From contig JAMXSV010000018.1 in the NCBI GenBank assembly GCA_027559495.1, positions 1,240,001 to 1,304,000 of the forward strand: a stretch of 64,000 nucleotides of DNA. The letters are read 5' to 3'. The DNA comes from Aurifilum marmelostoma (taxonomy: Eukaryota > Ascomycota > Sordariomycetes > Diaporthales > Cryphonectriaceae). The stretch's first letter is position 1. Each line of letters opens with the position of its first letter. A program made the translations under genes and the position numbers. This document shows, piece by piece, positions 22,018-32,578 of this stretch. The notes beneath the pieces were generated by a model. The model was not told the origin of the DNA. It searched no databases and worked only from the letters and a program-made list of their open reading frames with translations.

Positions 22018-22720
22018 ATGCCTCAGGATATGCCGCCCGTGGGCGGCTACGACGCCGTCCAGTACAAGGTGAGTTCGAACACGGCGATCGAAGAAGGATG
22101 GCGCGCCGCGGGGATGGGGGCTCTGGCAATGCAATGACGCAGTTGTGGTCCGGCAGTATAACCTGGCGACAGACGGGCCTCGAAAGACTCGTGGTATGGG
22201 CGGAGAGAGTTGGCGGACTGGACTGTTGCGTCGGCGCGTGAGCAAAGGTGTCTACGGAAGTACTAACCATCATCCATTTTTTTTCTCGCTCCGCAGCGTA
22301 ACCTCCCAGCACGAGGTTTCAAGCCCGCAACACTCCTCGCCATTGGCGGCAGCGTGATGCTCTACGGATGGTACAGATACGGCAAGGGCGCCAGAGAACA
22401 ACGGTACGCCGACTCCTACCCTCATTTGGCCTGTCTCCTCACATTCATGCCCCTCCTCGCTCTCCGAGCCTTTCACCTTGCACCTCTGCGCCCTTCGACT
22501 GACAGCCTGCCAAACAACCAGTGAACTCGCCCGCGAGAAGATGTGGTCCCGCATTCACCTGATCCCCCTCCTGCAGGCCGAGGAAGACCGCGACCAGGTT
22601 CGCCGATACCTGGCCGACCAGGCCCGCGAGAAGGAACTCATGGGCGAGCACTTCAAGCCATACAACAGCGACCGCTTTGTCAAGCCCACGTTTGCCATTA
22701 CTCCCGAGAAGACGAAATAA
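22018..22720 (+). CDS. NADH:ubiquinone oxidoreductase (complex I) accessory subunit NDUFA13/GRIM-19
   Basis: Three exons, 22018-22068, 22297-22403 and 22522-22720, encode 118 residues. The first intron ends with a perfect TACTAAC branch (22261-22267) before CCGCAG. The second joins CAACG|GTACGC to ACCAG|TGAA, restoring REQRELAREKMW. The protein has the family's N-terminal DMPPVGGYDAVQY, a single membrane helix (about residues 31-48) followed by YGWYRYGKG, then an amphipathic LAREKMWSRIHLIPLLQAEEDR region and a basic C-terminus. This subunit sits in the inner mitochondrial membrane, bridging membrane and peripheral arms of complex I. The short size and three-exon layout are normal for fungi. 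All segments are intact. Confidence 0.95.
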
Positions 22721-23310
22721 GGGGGCTAGAAGAGGAGGGGAAAGATGAGACAAGTAAGAGGAGAGCAAGATGACAGCCTTGGCGATGGCGCGAAAGCTGG
22801 ATGGTGTTGGATTCATATTTTACAGAGGAAATGTAAACTTGGGCCGACGAATGCTTTGAAGAGAGCAACGGACGGGATCCCAGGCTCCAGAAGCCGGCGC
22901 AGGTACTCCAATAGCCCAGGTCAATGTTTGTAGGCCACATCATATGATGATACGGGTGCAGACATCGCGCAGACAGGCAAAACAAAAAATATCACGAACA
23001 ATCCACAAGTTTGGAGTGCTACCTACACAACTGAACATGCATGCCTCGACATTTTGAATAGGGGACACTTCTTTGCAGGACATTTCAAGAACCCATAAAA
23101 AGAATTGACAACAGTTGAACAATTTTGATACAATGCATCGCGTCATTACGCCCACATAACTCATCCAAATGAACGCCTGGATAGTGCACCCATCAACACA
23201 GCCGGAGGCCCAGATTCGTCAGACCATCGAGCACCTCAAACCAGCAACCAGTTCTTTCATCAATACACGTAGCAGCGTAGTCGGCTTCATCGCTGGGGCA
23301 GGTCAGCTGT
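22721..23310. other. Intergenic region between convergent genes, nothing recognised
   Basis: The 3' flanks of the NDUFA13 homologue and cnd1 lie here. The region is AT-richer around 22980-23160 and shows no frame with coding character. Confidence 0.5.
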
Positions 23311-26300
23311 CTAAGCCGCCGCCTGGACAATCTTGAAACCTTCCGATACCAGCTTCGTGATGTCCTCGTTCTTGTGCTGCAGCAGACCCAGGGCAAATGC
23401 GACATCGTTCCACTGCCGCTCCGTCTCGCAGCGGGGAAGACGAGCAGCCAGCTTGTCAGCAAGCTGTTTGGCATGTTTATCCTGTCATTATGTTCAGTAC
23501 TCATCCGTCCGCGATGGCTTTGGGAGCCGGTCCGGCTGGAAAAACTCACCTTCTCCACAAACCCGAGCAAGAACCGCACGATTCTCCTGAAGCTCTCCTC
23601 GGCCAGGCCCTTCTCAGCAGACAGCAGAGAGAACATGTCCACAAAGTGGTTGTACACCGCATTGTCCTTAGTTGACAGCTCCGTGAAGAACATCCGTGCC
23701 AGATCAGCGATACGCTTGTCTTCGTCCTCAAGGCATTTGGCCATCTCGCCAAGCTGGCCCTTGACCTTGACCTGACCAGCCAGGATCAGGAACGTCAGTG
23801 TCATGAGGCATGTCCTCTTGACGGAGGCGTCCGAGTCTGCCAGGCGACGGTATAGGAAGTCCGTGTTCTCGTCAATGAGATGATTAAAGCACACGGCCAT
23901 GTCTCCAAGGGCGATGACGGCATTCGACCGGACCGTCGCGTCAGGAGAGCGCTCCATGATCGTAATGAGCAGAGGCAGGTTGGTTTCGCAGTACTCGGCC
24001 GACACGCACATCAGCTTCGCCAGGCAGAGAGTAGCGGCAGCTTGCAAACCCTTGTCCTTGTACTTGGTGTTGTTGGCACAGATCTCGCTGACCATGGGAC
24101 CAAACATGGCGAGCAGACTGTCTGGTCCGTACAGAAGCTCACGTTCTCGAATGTGCTGCATGGCTTCTGTGAAGTCGTCTTCTGTCGTGCCGCCGATCAG
24201 GTCAAGCTCATCCTCAGGGTCCTCCTTGTCCTTTTCTCCATTTTTGCTGGTCCGTCGCGATTCGGCCTCCGCCGCCTTCTCTGCGGCAACGACCTTCTCC
24301 TTCTCCTGCTTGCGCCGTTTGAAGTCGAGCTCGCAGAGTTCGAGATGCACGATCTGCTTGATGGCGACGTGACCAGCAATGAAGAGAAGCTGCGACAGGG
24401 CGATGGCGTTGTCGCGTTTGGCCTTTTGCTGCTTCTGAGGGCTGGACTTTTGTGGTGATGTCTGCTGAGGCGTGGCTGGCGTGGCAGAAGCAGCAGCAGC
24501 CTCACCATTGACTTCGCCAGCCTGCGCCTCTAATGCCTCAGGAGATGTCTGTTCGTCCTTGGCACTCTGGGCGCTTTGTGCTGTTTTTTGGGAATCGCGA
24601 GAACCAGGGCGCTGGTCAGAACTAGACCGTGGTCTCTGGGGCCCAAATACAGTCTTCGTCTTGTGCCGGATTATCTCGGAGCACAATACATCCGGGTGCT
24701 TGGAGATGGAGTAGATGGCATTGATGGCCTGTTCGGCCACTCCATACCACTCTTCGCTCTCGAAAGGAACCTCCGTGATAGCAGCCAGCTTCTGCAGAAC
24801 CGCATGTTCGTTGGGCAAACGTGAGAACTTGACGGCCGACTCCTTAGCCTGCCGACCAGTAGGATTCAAACGCCGAAGGGCAATGCAGGTATATTTGGCC
24901 AGTTGCAGGTCGTTGCGGCCTTGAGGTCCGAGGCCGGTTCGTAGCATGGTCTCCATATCGCTGACAACGATCTCGGGACTGGCGGTCGCCAACATGCCCA
25001 GGACGATGATGGCACCCCGCCGTTGTGTCCTTGAGATATCTCGCTTGTGCACGCCATAGACCTGCCACAGCTTTGCGATGACAATGTCCGGAATCATGCC
25101 TTGTTTCATCATCGTGCTCAAGAGCTGTTCCAGTGAGGTGAGCTCCGCAGGAGTGGCACCGAAAGTCAGACTGATCATGTTGCGTGCGATGTAGTTGGCT
25201 GCATCGTTGGCGCTGAAAGAGTCTGGCGCCTCGAAAAAGAGTCGCTTGTAGCACTCGATAAGATGAGTCTGCACGCCCTTGCCCTCGTCACTATTCCCCT
25301 TGGTCCAGATCAAGCGCAGCATTCGTCGGATTCCGACTTTGTTCTGCTCGATGTTGTAAGCATCGCCGATCTCGAAGTAATCTATAGCCTCAATGACCTC
25401 GCTCTTGTTCCTGGCACCAAGCAGCTGGCAGATCGTGCCTGTGGAGTCATGAAGGACATCGATGAACTTCAGCGCCTCGGTGTAATACCGCCTAGTAAGA
25501 GTGAGCTTCTCGATCGCTTCTGAGGTCGCTGCCTCCTCCTGTGCCTTTTGGATCGCCGCAGCTTTCTCCTCATCCGTCATCTCTGCAGGGGGCTTCTTCT
25601 GGGGTGACTCGATCTGGGTGGCCTCATCCAGAAGCTGCTCATCCACGGTAATATCGGCCCTGCCCTGGCTGTCCATATCGGGCGCGCCTGCGGGAGGTTT
25701 GAGGGCGTCGAGCTCTTGGTCCACCTTGTCGAGGCGCTCCTGCCAGTCCTTACGGGCCAGCTGTGCTCCATGCATGACGGTGAACGGGTGCGTCTTGATG
25801 AGACAGCCCAGGAGCTTGATGGCATTTCTTCGGACGTTGCTGCTCTTGTCCTCCAAGCTCCGACACGCCAGTTCCGCAGCCTTCTGCCTCCGCTTGGGAA
25901 ACTTTTGTTGAAGGTCGCAAAGCTTCACATAGACCTGAATAGCCCTGCACCGGCAGTACGGGTTGATATCGAGAAATCGTTCCTCTAACACGTCGAAGAA
26001 GGCGTTCAGCTGGGATTTGTAGTTCTCGCCCCTCTCCTCTTGCTTGCTGAGATATATAAGCATGTTGCCGCATACCTCGATCAGGGCACATCGCAGCGTA
26101 TAGGACTATGGTTGCTCTGTCAGCTAGGCAGTGTGAAACAGGTTACACGGAATATGCATACCTCGCTATCAAGCTGCTTGGCCAACATCGTCATCTGCTT
26201 GATCACAAGTCTCGGTGCCAGCTCGGACAGCTTGACCATGAAGGTCGAGACAGACTTGGGCCCCCTGGTATCGTTACTATTGAACTCCTTGTTACTGAGC

Positions 26301-27402
26301 TCGCGCAGGATCTCCTCGCCAAGTTGTGGGTAATCGTATTGTTCTGCCAGGATGTGCAGAAACTCCGCCATGGGCTCGGACAGGTGTTCAAAATAGGTGA
26401 GGTTCTGTACAATAGATATTTGGGCGGCTGCAAATGACTTTAGTAAAATCGCAATCGTCGTTTCCAGTGAGAAATCAACATACCATAGCCGTGGCCGTGA
26501 TGCTTGACAGCAATGCACAAGACTTTAAAAGCATGCATACGGATGGTCGTGCTCTTGACCCGCTGCTCGCTCTCAAGTATCAGATAGACGGGGCGGGTGA
26601 GCAAGCCGATGAAGGTGTCACGCTCCGAAGTCGTCAAAAAGATCTTGCCCAGCTTCAGGCGCAAGACCTTACACATGGTATCAAGAGCGATCTGAAGCTG
26701 CGCTGCGCTGTCCCAGTGGCCATCCTTATCGCCAGTGCCGGCCTTCTTGCTCTTGGATTTCCTGCCACGCGCCACGGGGGCGGCCGAGGTCTTCTCTGCA
26801 GCCTTGGTCTCGACGCACGATATGGTCCATTGTAAGAGGAATCCATAGATCTCAAGGAGATGTTTGTGGTGGGAAAGCAGATCCTGTTCGTCGGATTCGA
26901 GGTCGTTATGTATCAGGTCGGCCTCAGTAGAAAGCCCGGAGGTGATCAGGTCGAAAACCTTGGAGAGGGCGTGTGTCGGAAGGAAAGGGGTGTACCTGGA
27001 TTTCTCAAGAGTTTTAGAATCAAGATTTCGATCTGTTGAGACTGCTGGAAAGGCGTCTAGAGCAGAAGAGGATGGCAGAGAGTAACAGCCCGGCGTCCTG
27101 GAGAAGCGCGTGGCACTGTCGGACAAAGAAAAAGAAATTCCAGCAGGACAAGGAGAGATGGGGACACACTTCAGCAAAAATTGTAGGGAGTCGAAGTGAG
27201 CACTACGTGTAATGGCGTCTGGGTTACCAGCGACGGCATCGATGATAGGGTTGAGAATGGGATTGATGAGGGCGTTGGTGAGAGATTCGGGATCGTTCTC
27301 GCAATCAAAGAGGGACGCATCTGCCTCGGGTGTTGGGATAGTAGCCGGATCGCTCATATAGAGCTTGAGAGCCTCGTTGATATCGAAATTGATGTTATCC
27401 AT
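23311..27402 (-). CDS. cnd1: Condensin complex subunit 1 (CAP-D2 / Cnd1 / Ycs4)
   Basis: Four exons, 27402-26484, 26427-26162, 26105-23550 and 23481-23311, encode 1303 residues. The introns are 56, 56 and 68 nt with clear GT..AG ends (GTATGT, GTATGC, GTGAGT). The start ATG at 27402 (MDNINFDINEALKLY) matches the conserved beginning of the family. Exons join to the family sequence, for example VQNLTYFEHLSEP, then LRCALIEVCGNMLIYLSK, and an end DKHAKQLADKLAARL..E. The body is HEAT repeats, including RCRAIQVYVKLCDLQ, SSNVRRNAIKLLGCLI and ATVRSNAVIALGDMAV. It is a non-SMC subunit of condensin, which with Smc2/Smc4, Cnd2 and Cnd3 compacts mitotic chromosomes. A disordered Ser/Gln/Pro insert (about residues 830-900) splits the HEAT repeats. 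Transcribed head to head with cdc7. Confidence 0.96.
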
Positions 27403-28293
27403 CTTGTCGATAGCGCTGGCTGTGACCGGACGAGGGACGGGGACGAGGGACGAAGACGAAGGGGAGGCGGGGAGGGGTATCGCGAAAGAGCAAGACAAAA
27501 AGACAGATGAAGGAAAAGATCAGGTCGCGATGGTAGCAGTGATGATCATGCTACGACCTCTGTGACAGTGATGCACTGCAGAGTGAGCTAGCCTCGATTG
27601 CAAGTTGGATCAGGAGGCGGCGGCGGGGGGTCGACGACGTGCGATGCGTACGATGCGTACGATGCGACGTGGAGGGATGAAGGTTTGAAGCTTTACGGCG
27701 CGAGGTCGAAGATTGCCAAGGCCTGGTTGTTTACTCCAAGCACTACGATGCGATGCGTTGCGAGGGGTGCAGAGCTTGCAGGGGGTCATGGGGGGTTGTC
27801 ACAGGGGGTCGCTTCTATCCACCCTGCCACCTCAACAAGGGCCAACTGCCTGCTAGCAGCCCCCACCCACCCTCTCTCTGCCCAGCAACGAGCATTTGTT
27901 TTTGTTTGGAATGCACCACATTCTGCAGAGCCTAACACGCTGCACAGGCTGACACGCGCCTTGCCCCGCTAATCTGGAAGCCCCTGCGCGTCAAGCCCGA
28001 CCTCGGTTTCTACAGTACTACCACGATTAATGTGCAGCAGGTGGGATGCGACACAAGCCTCAACAAGATAATAATTTGCAACCCATAATTGCAATCACGG
28101 CCGAATTAACTTTGGATCGCAGCTATATTTTCGTGTCGTGCGCTGGCACACACCACCCTTGCTACGCCGCCACCTCTTCTAAGAACCTCGAACGCAACAG
28201 CCATTCGCAAATCTCTCCCATCTGCAATCTGCTGTGTCGAAGAGAATTATTATCAAGTCTCCTGCCTGACAAGTGGATTCTCGTGGACCAATC
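27403..28293. promoter_or_regulatory. Shared bidirectional promoter region of cnd1 and cdc7
   Basis: An 891-bp gap separates the two start codons, with no supportable frame. Near cnd1 there is a short tandem repeat of GATGCGTAC units (about 27641-27669) and GC-rich sequence; nearer cdc7 it is AT-richer. Both genes act in S/M phase, so shared regulation is possible, but no canonical MCB (ACGCGT) element was seen. Confidence 0.5.
27641..27669. repeat. Short tandem repeat, unit GATGCGTAC
   Basis: About three direct copies of a 9-base unit in the cnd1/cdc7 intergenic region; the core GCGATGCG recurs near 27748-27757. Could be a replication-slippage repeat or a cluster of factor sites. Confidence 0.6.
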
Positions 28294-29815
28294 ATGGCCA
28301 CTGCTGTCCGCCGGCGTCCTCCACAGGACTTCGATATCCACGAAGATGCACCATCCACCGAAGATGCAGACATGAACACCGACGTCGTTGCTGGTGGGGA
28401 TGTCGAAACGGAAGAGGACGTCGCAGGTCGGGACGAGCAAAAGGAGGAGGAGCAAGAGCCAGATGCTGCGGATCACGAAGACAAGGTGTCAGAAGACGAT
28501 GAGGTGCTGGACGAGGACATGAAGAAGCTCCAGGATGCCTTTCCGGGTTTCAGAAACAAATATCGGCTGATCAAGAGGATTGGCGAGGGTACGTCTGCTC
28601 GTTGTCGCTGGTATAACACGAGCTTATTGACGATGACCCCGTATAGGCACCTTTTCCACCGTTTACCAGGCACAGGATATACAATATGAGCTGTATGAAA
28701 ATAAATGGGACCTCGACAAGGAGAACGAGAAGTGGACGCCACCCCCCTTGAAGAGGCACGTCAACCGCAGTCCTTCAACCGACAAACACGATACGGCCTC
28801 CCAAACAAGTCACACCTCACGAGCTCAGCGTCCTACCAAGTACGTCGCTATCAAAAAAATCTACGTCACCTCTTCTCCTGCGCGGATCCTGAACGAGCTC
28901 GAGCTCCTGCACGACCTGCGAGACTGCTCCGCCGTCTGTCCGCTTATCACCGCCTTCCGCAGCAGCGACCAGGTCGTCGCCATCCTTCCCTATTTCTACC
29001 ACCAGGATTTCAGAGACTACTTCCGCAAAATGACCCCCGTTGACTCGGCCATCTATCTCCGCTCCCTGTTCACGGCCCTGTCTCATGTGCACCGCCACGG
29101 CATTATACACCGTGACATCAAACCAACCAACTTCCTCTATAACGCCACGGCCCGGCGAGGTGTCTTGGTGGACTTTGGTCTGGCAGAACGCGAAGGCACA
29201 GACGCGAAACCCTGCGCCTGCCATGAGGACGCTGGGGCCCGTAGGCAGCGCCTCAAGTCCGCTTTCATGGCCAACGGTGCCCCACATCACGGATATCCCA
29301 AGAATGATACACGTCCCTCGCGCCGGGCCAACCGTGCCGGCACTCGAGGCTTCCGTGCTCCCGAGGTGCTCTTCAAGTGCACCGAGCAGACCACAAAGCT
29401 TGATATCTGGTCCGCAGGCGTCATCCTCCTCACCATCATGTCACGACGCTTCCCATTCTTCAACAGTGCAGACGATGTCGAAGCCATGATCGAGATAGCA
29501 ACCATCTTTGGCTCCAAGCGCATGAGGAACGCGGGGCAGCTGCACGGCACCATGTTTGAGACTAACATTCCCACCATTGGTCAGAGTGGCTTTGACCTGG
29601 GCAAGATTATCCTGTGGAGCACCGTACGCGAGGAGAAGGACGAGCCGCTTACCAATGAAGAGAGGCTCGCCATCGATTTCCTCAACCGATGTATGGAGCT
29701 GGATCCGAGTCGGAGGATAAGTGCGGATGAAGCCCTGGAACATGAGTTCCTCGCGCTGGCTGTCGAACGAGACGTGGGCAGCGAAGAGGATGATATGGAC
29801 ATTCTCCAGCCATGA
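28294..29815 (+). CDS. cdc7: Cdc7-type (DBF4-dependent) serine/threonine protein kinase
   Basis: Two exons, 28294-28588 and 28647-29815, encode 487 residues. The 58-nt intron (GTACGT..TATAG) interrupts the glycine loop, restored as RIGEGTFSTVYQAQD. The first 80 residues are acidic and disordered. The kinase domain follows: ATP lysine in YVAIKKIYV, catalytic loop HRDIKPTNFL, DFGLAE, and GTRGFRAPEVLF of the activation segment. The Cdc7 subfamily is marked by an insert between the glycine loop and the ATP lysine (about residues 115-165, KENEKWTPP..), SSPARILNELELLHDL, and a further insert before GTRGFRAPE containing a Cys/His pair. With Dbf4 it phosphorylates Mcm subunits to fire replication origins in the nucleus. 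Length is typical of fungal Cdc7/Hsk1. All catalytic residues are present. Confidence 0.96.
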
Positions 29816-30353
29816 GGTGTCTGCGTGCCATGTTTGGCTCAACTTTCTTCTTGGTGGGCACTCATATCAGTTCAGTTGGCTTTACACGTTCGATTCAGGG
29901 ATAGCATCTGTATTATGACCTTGTACAGTACGTATGGGACGGTGTTTATGGCGGTGAGGTGGCTTCTTCTGATGTGGTCGGCATGATATTTCCCGGCGCT
30001 CACTTTATCGAAAAAACGATATCATGATAAAATCCTTCGTGTGTACACAATAGTGTTTGGCCACCTGGCTAAAGCCATAATACATACTCCTTTCATATCC
30101 GCAATGGCGCTCAGCTTCTTATCTCAGACTTCCCTCTCGTCACTGACTGCTGCAGAACCCTGCTCTGGAATGTGCTGGTCCGTTCAGTTTGTTGATGCAG
30201 GAGCAGCTCTGAGTTGACACAAACCTCCTCATCGTCGTTCGTCACCAGACTACGTGCTTACTTGCCATTTGTCTGACGAGGCTGGGCTCGCTCGACTTAA
30301 CAACCTTGGAAGTCCACACCGGGGACTCACGAGGAAACCCTGACTAGGTGACA
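29816..30353. other. Intergenic region, nothing recognised
   Basis: The 3' flank of cdc7 and upstream region of the following gene. A short AT-rich palindromic patch (AACGATATCATGAT around 30010) is present. No coding frame. Confidence 0.45.
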
Positions 30354-31488
30354 ATGTATTCTCCTGGTCATATTGTAAGTCACACATAGTTTACATATCC
30401 ATTGATAAACTCCTGCTGTGCCTGCTTGGGTATCTTGTAGTTCCGGCTCTCTCTAACATTGCACCGCAATTGCTCCGCGTAAACACCAGCCCCAGATTAA
30501 TGGTTCTTTGCGTATGTCTTGGAACTCTCCTGGCGCAACCTCCGAGCCGCAGGACCACTGGCAACAGCATCTATTACCAGGGCAATCCATCCCACCAGCG
30601 CTGTGCTCAACACACCCGACGACTGAACTAGAGGTTACCGCTACAATGGACGGCGAAGGCCCTAGTAGGAATCCCGGACGCGCCCCATCGAGGGCTAGTT
30701 CGAGCTCAGACGATGTGATATATCCCAGGAGGAACGACAACACACATCAGGAGGAATCAGAGCGTGTAGCCGACCCCCCAAACTGCGGCACTACCCGGTA
30801 TTCAGAACAATGTCCCGCCACAGGAGCCACCCGAGAGCGCGCAGCGGGGACGTCAAAGACATGCTCGTTCCGAGCAATACCAAGTGCAAACTCTCCGGCG
30901 TCAAGATACCACAGTTGCGTCTGCTGCACAGAGTGCTGACGAAGTTCATTCCTCCGGGTCAGGCCCATGGATGAGCACCGCGAGAGGTCCTTACGGTGGT
31001 TCCCATGGAGGCGTGAACAGCTACCATACCAGAGGTGATAGCAACGGTGACACAGCTCACGAGTCACACACGAATGGCGTCCAGCCCACGAATATGGCCC
31101 GAGGGGAGCTGGATCAGCTTAGAGAGGAGGTAGAGACGTGGTAAGGAAGAAAAGAAAAAAAGCAGAGATGAAGAACCCTTGATTACCAGGACGAGAGCTA
31201 GAGCAGCGGCGAGTGTAGATCACTGACAGTTATAAACACAGGGCCCGAAGGACACGATCAGAAACGCCGGAGCCAGAGTCAGGTCCTGATGATGAGGAGT
31301 ATCGAGGCAGGTCGCCCAGAGAAGACTCGCCCACTCTGGGCTCTGGCGCCCCATCATCCTCCCAATTCTCGACCCCACCCCGACGAAACCAGAGAATGAC
31401 TAATGGAGCGACATCCCGAGTGGCATTTGTTCTTGACGAAGACGACAGCAGCAACTCGGCGGAGGGCAGTAACCGAGAGGACGAGTAG
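30354..31488 (+). CDS. Hypothetical low-complexity protein (model uncertain)
   Basis: A four-exon model, 30354-30374, 30490-30714, 30770-31140 and 31242-31488, joins in frame to 287 residues ending at TAG 31486-31488. The last intron is convincing (GTAAGG donor, CTGAC branch, ACACAG acceptor). The first has a GTAAGT donor and CTAAC branch with an ACACCAG acceptor. The second (GTGATA..GTGTAG) is weak, but it is needed to reconcile two frames. The product is Ser/Pro/Gln/Arg-rich, disordered, with SRASSSSDD, a Gly/His/Ser-rich middle, a short coiled segment (ARGELDQLREEVE) and an acidic tail (LDEDDSSNSAEGSNRED). No domain is recognised. Translation could instead begin at ATG 30514 or 30646. That a gene exists here is likely; the exact structure is not. 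Confidence 0.5.
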
Positions 31489-32506
31489 CCTTACACATTA
31501 TTAGAACGATTGGTGGCCGATGTGTGGCAGGATCAGTTTCCCATGCGTCGTGAGGCACCTTTTCCTTTTCTCGTAGAGTTGTTTCCCTCTAGAAGAAAAC
31601 AAATGGCCATCTACCCAGGTAGCAAGTTTCGTTCTATCAGGCACTCAATCAAAAAAGCGAAACACTATTAGTAAACGTATTCAGCGTGTTGCTGCTCAAG
31701 CTCTGAGACTGTTCGCAAAGGAGCTTTGTTGAGAAGTTGCTGCCCTGCTGGTTCGGTGAAATGCACAATGACACAATCTTGCCCCTTCGCGACGAACCGA
31801 TCTTTAGAGAATAGTTTGCTCTAGTCTTTCAGATAAGAGATTTCAGCATTAGGGAGAACAGGCAATCAAGTCAACGAACATGAAAACGGCCTTTGAAGAG
31901 GTATCCGGAGCGATGTGGTGGACTCTCAGACGTAGGATCTGTTCATGAACACCCGAAACAGAGCAGGACAATATGGCTTCAAGACGAGAACAGTCCTCAA
32001 AACGTCCTAAATGAGAGGCAGGGTAATACCTGAAGGGACCAAAGGTGACACCGAGAGGTCAAATATACCAGAGTCGAGAAGCATGGCTGAATCACATTGT
32101 CAGGTAGTATCTAAAAGATAAAATCTAATGAAAACGCCAGCCTCTTCATAAATTCCATCAACTGGGCCTACGTCGCTCGCACAGGGGTGTGCGCGCGACG
32201 AGGAGCCTGCCAATAGATCAAGTAATCCTAAATCCGTAGTAGTCCCTGTCCCTATGGTCGTCACCGATGGGTAGGATTAACACTGGCGAGTGAAAGAATC
32301 GAAGTCATTGTTGATGAACTTGTCGCTCGATGAGGAGTGTTTGTGCGGCCGTCGCAAGGTAAGCCCGGGGGCTCAACGAGACAAGGTCAGTCGGCTCTTG
32401 CGTGTCGTTACATGGCGAGATGTTTCTTCGTGGCTGGTATCCTGAGAAACCTTATTGTCGATGTGTCCCGTCTGTAACTGCAAAGAGGCATCCGTTGGGA
32501 GCCTCT
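31489..32506. other. Intergenic region downstream of the pheromone gene
   Basis: No coding frame. Sordariomycete mfa genes have long untranslated regions, so part of this probably belongs to the 3' end of the minus-strand pheromone transcript. Nothing else recognised. Confidence 0.45.
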
Positions 32507-32578
32507 TTACATGACAACGCAGTAGGAGTAGCCGTTGACTCCCATGGAGGAGTTGGAGGTCTGAGTGTTGGAAGGCAT
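32507..32578 (-). CDS. mfa-1: Lipopeptide (a-factor-like) mating pheromone precursor
   Basis: A 24-codon frame (23 residues) runs from ATG 32578 to TAA 32507-32509. It begins MPS, is rich in Asn, Ser and Thr, and ends GYSYCVVM. The C-terminal CVVM is a CaaX box for farnesylation, trimming and carboxymethylation of the Cys. Start, length, the Gly-Tyr/Tyr-Cys context and the CVVM end match Neurospora MFA-1 (24 residues, also starting MPS and ending YCVVM), as I recall it. The mature peptide would be the C-terminal part, exported by a Ste6-type ABC transporter and sensed by the Ste3-type receptor (PRE-1) of the opposite mating type. A TATAAATA box lies 119 bp upstream on the same strand, and the leader is rich in CAAAC/ACAAC like many highly expressed fungal genes. 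The gene is too short for ordinary gene callers. Confidence 0.9.
   Translation of the reverse strand: MPSNTQTSNSSMGVNGYSYCVVM

Noticed and set aside
22016..22312. Minus-strand frames over the first intron of the NDUFA13 gene
   Set aside because: They overlap a convincing spliced gene and its TACTAAC branch site and have no recognisable motif.
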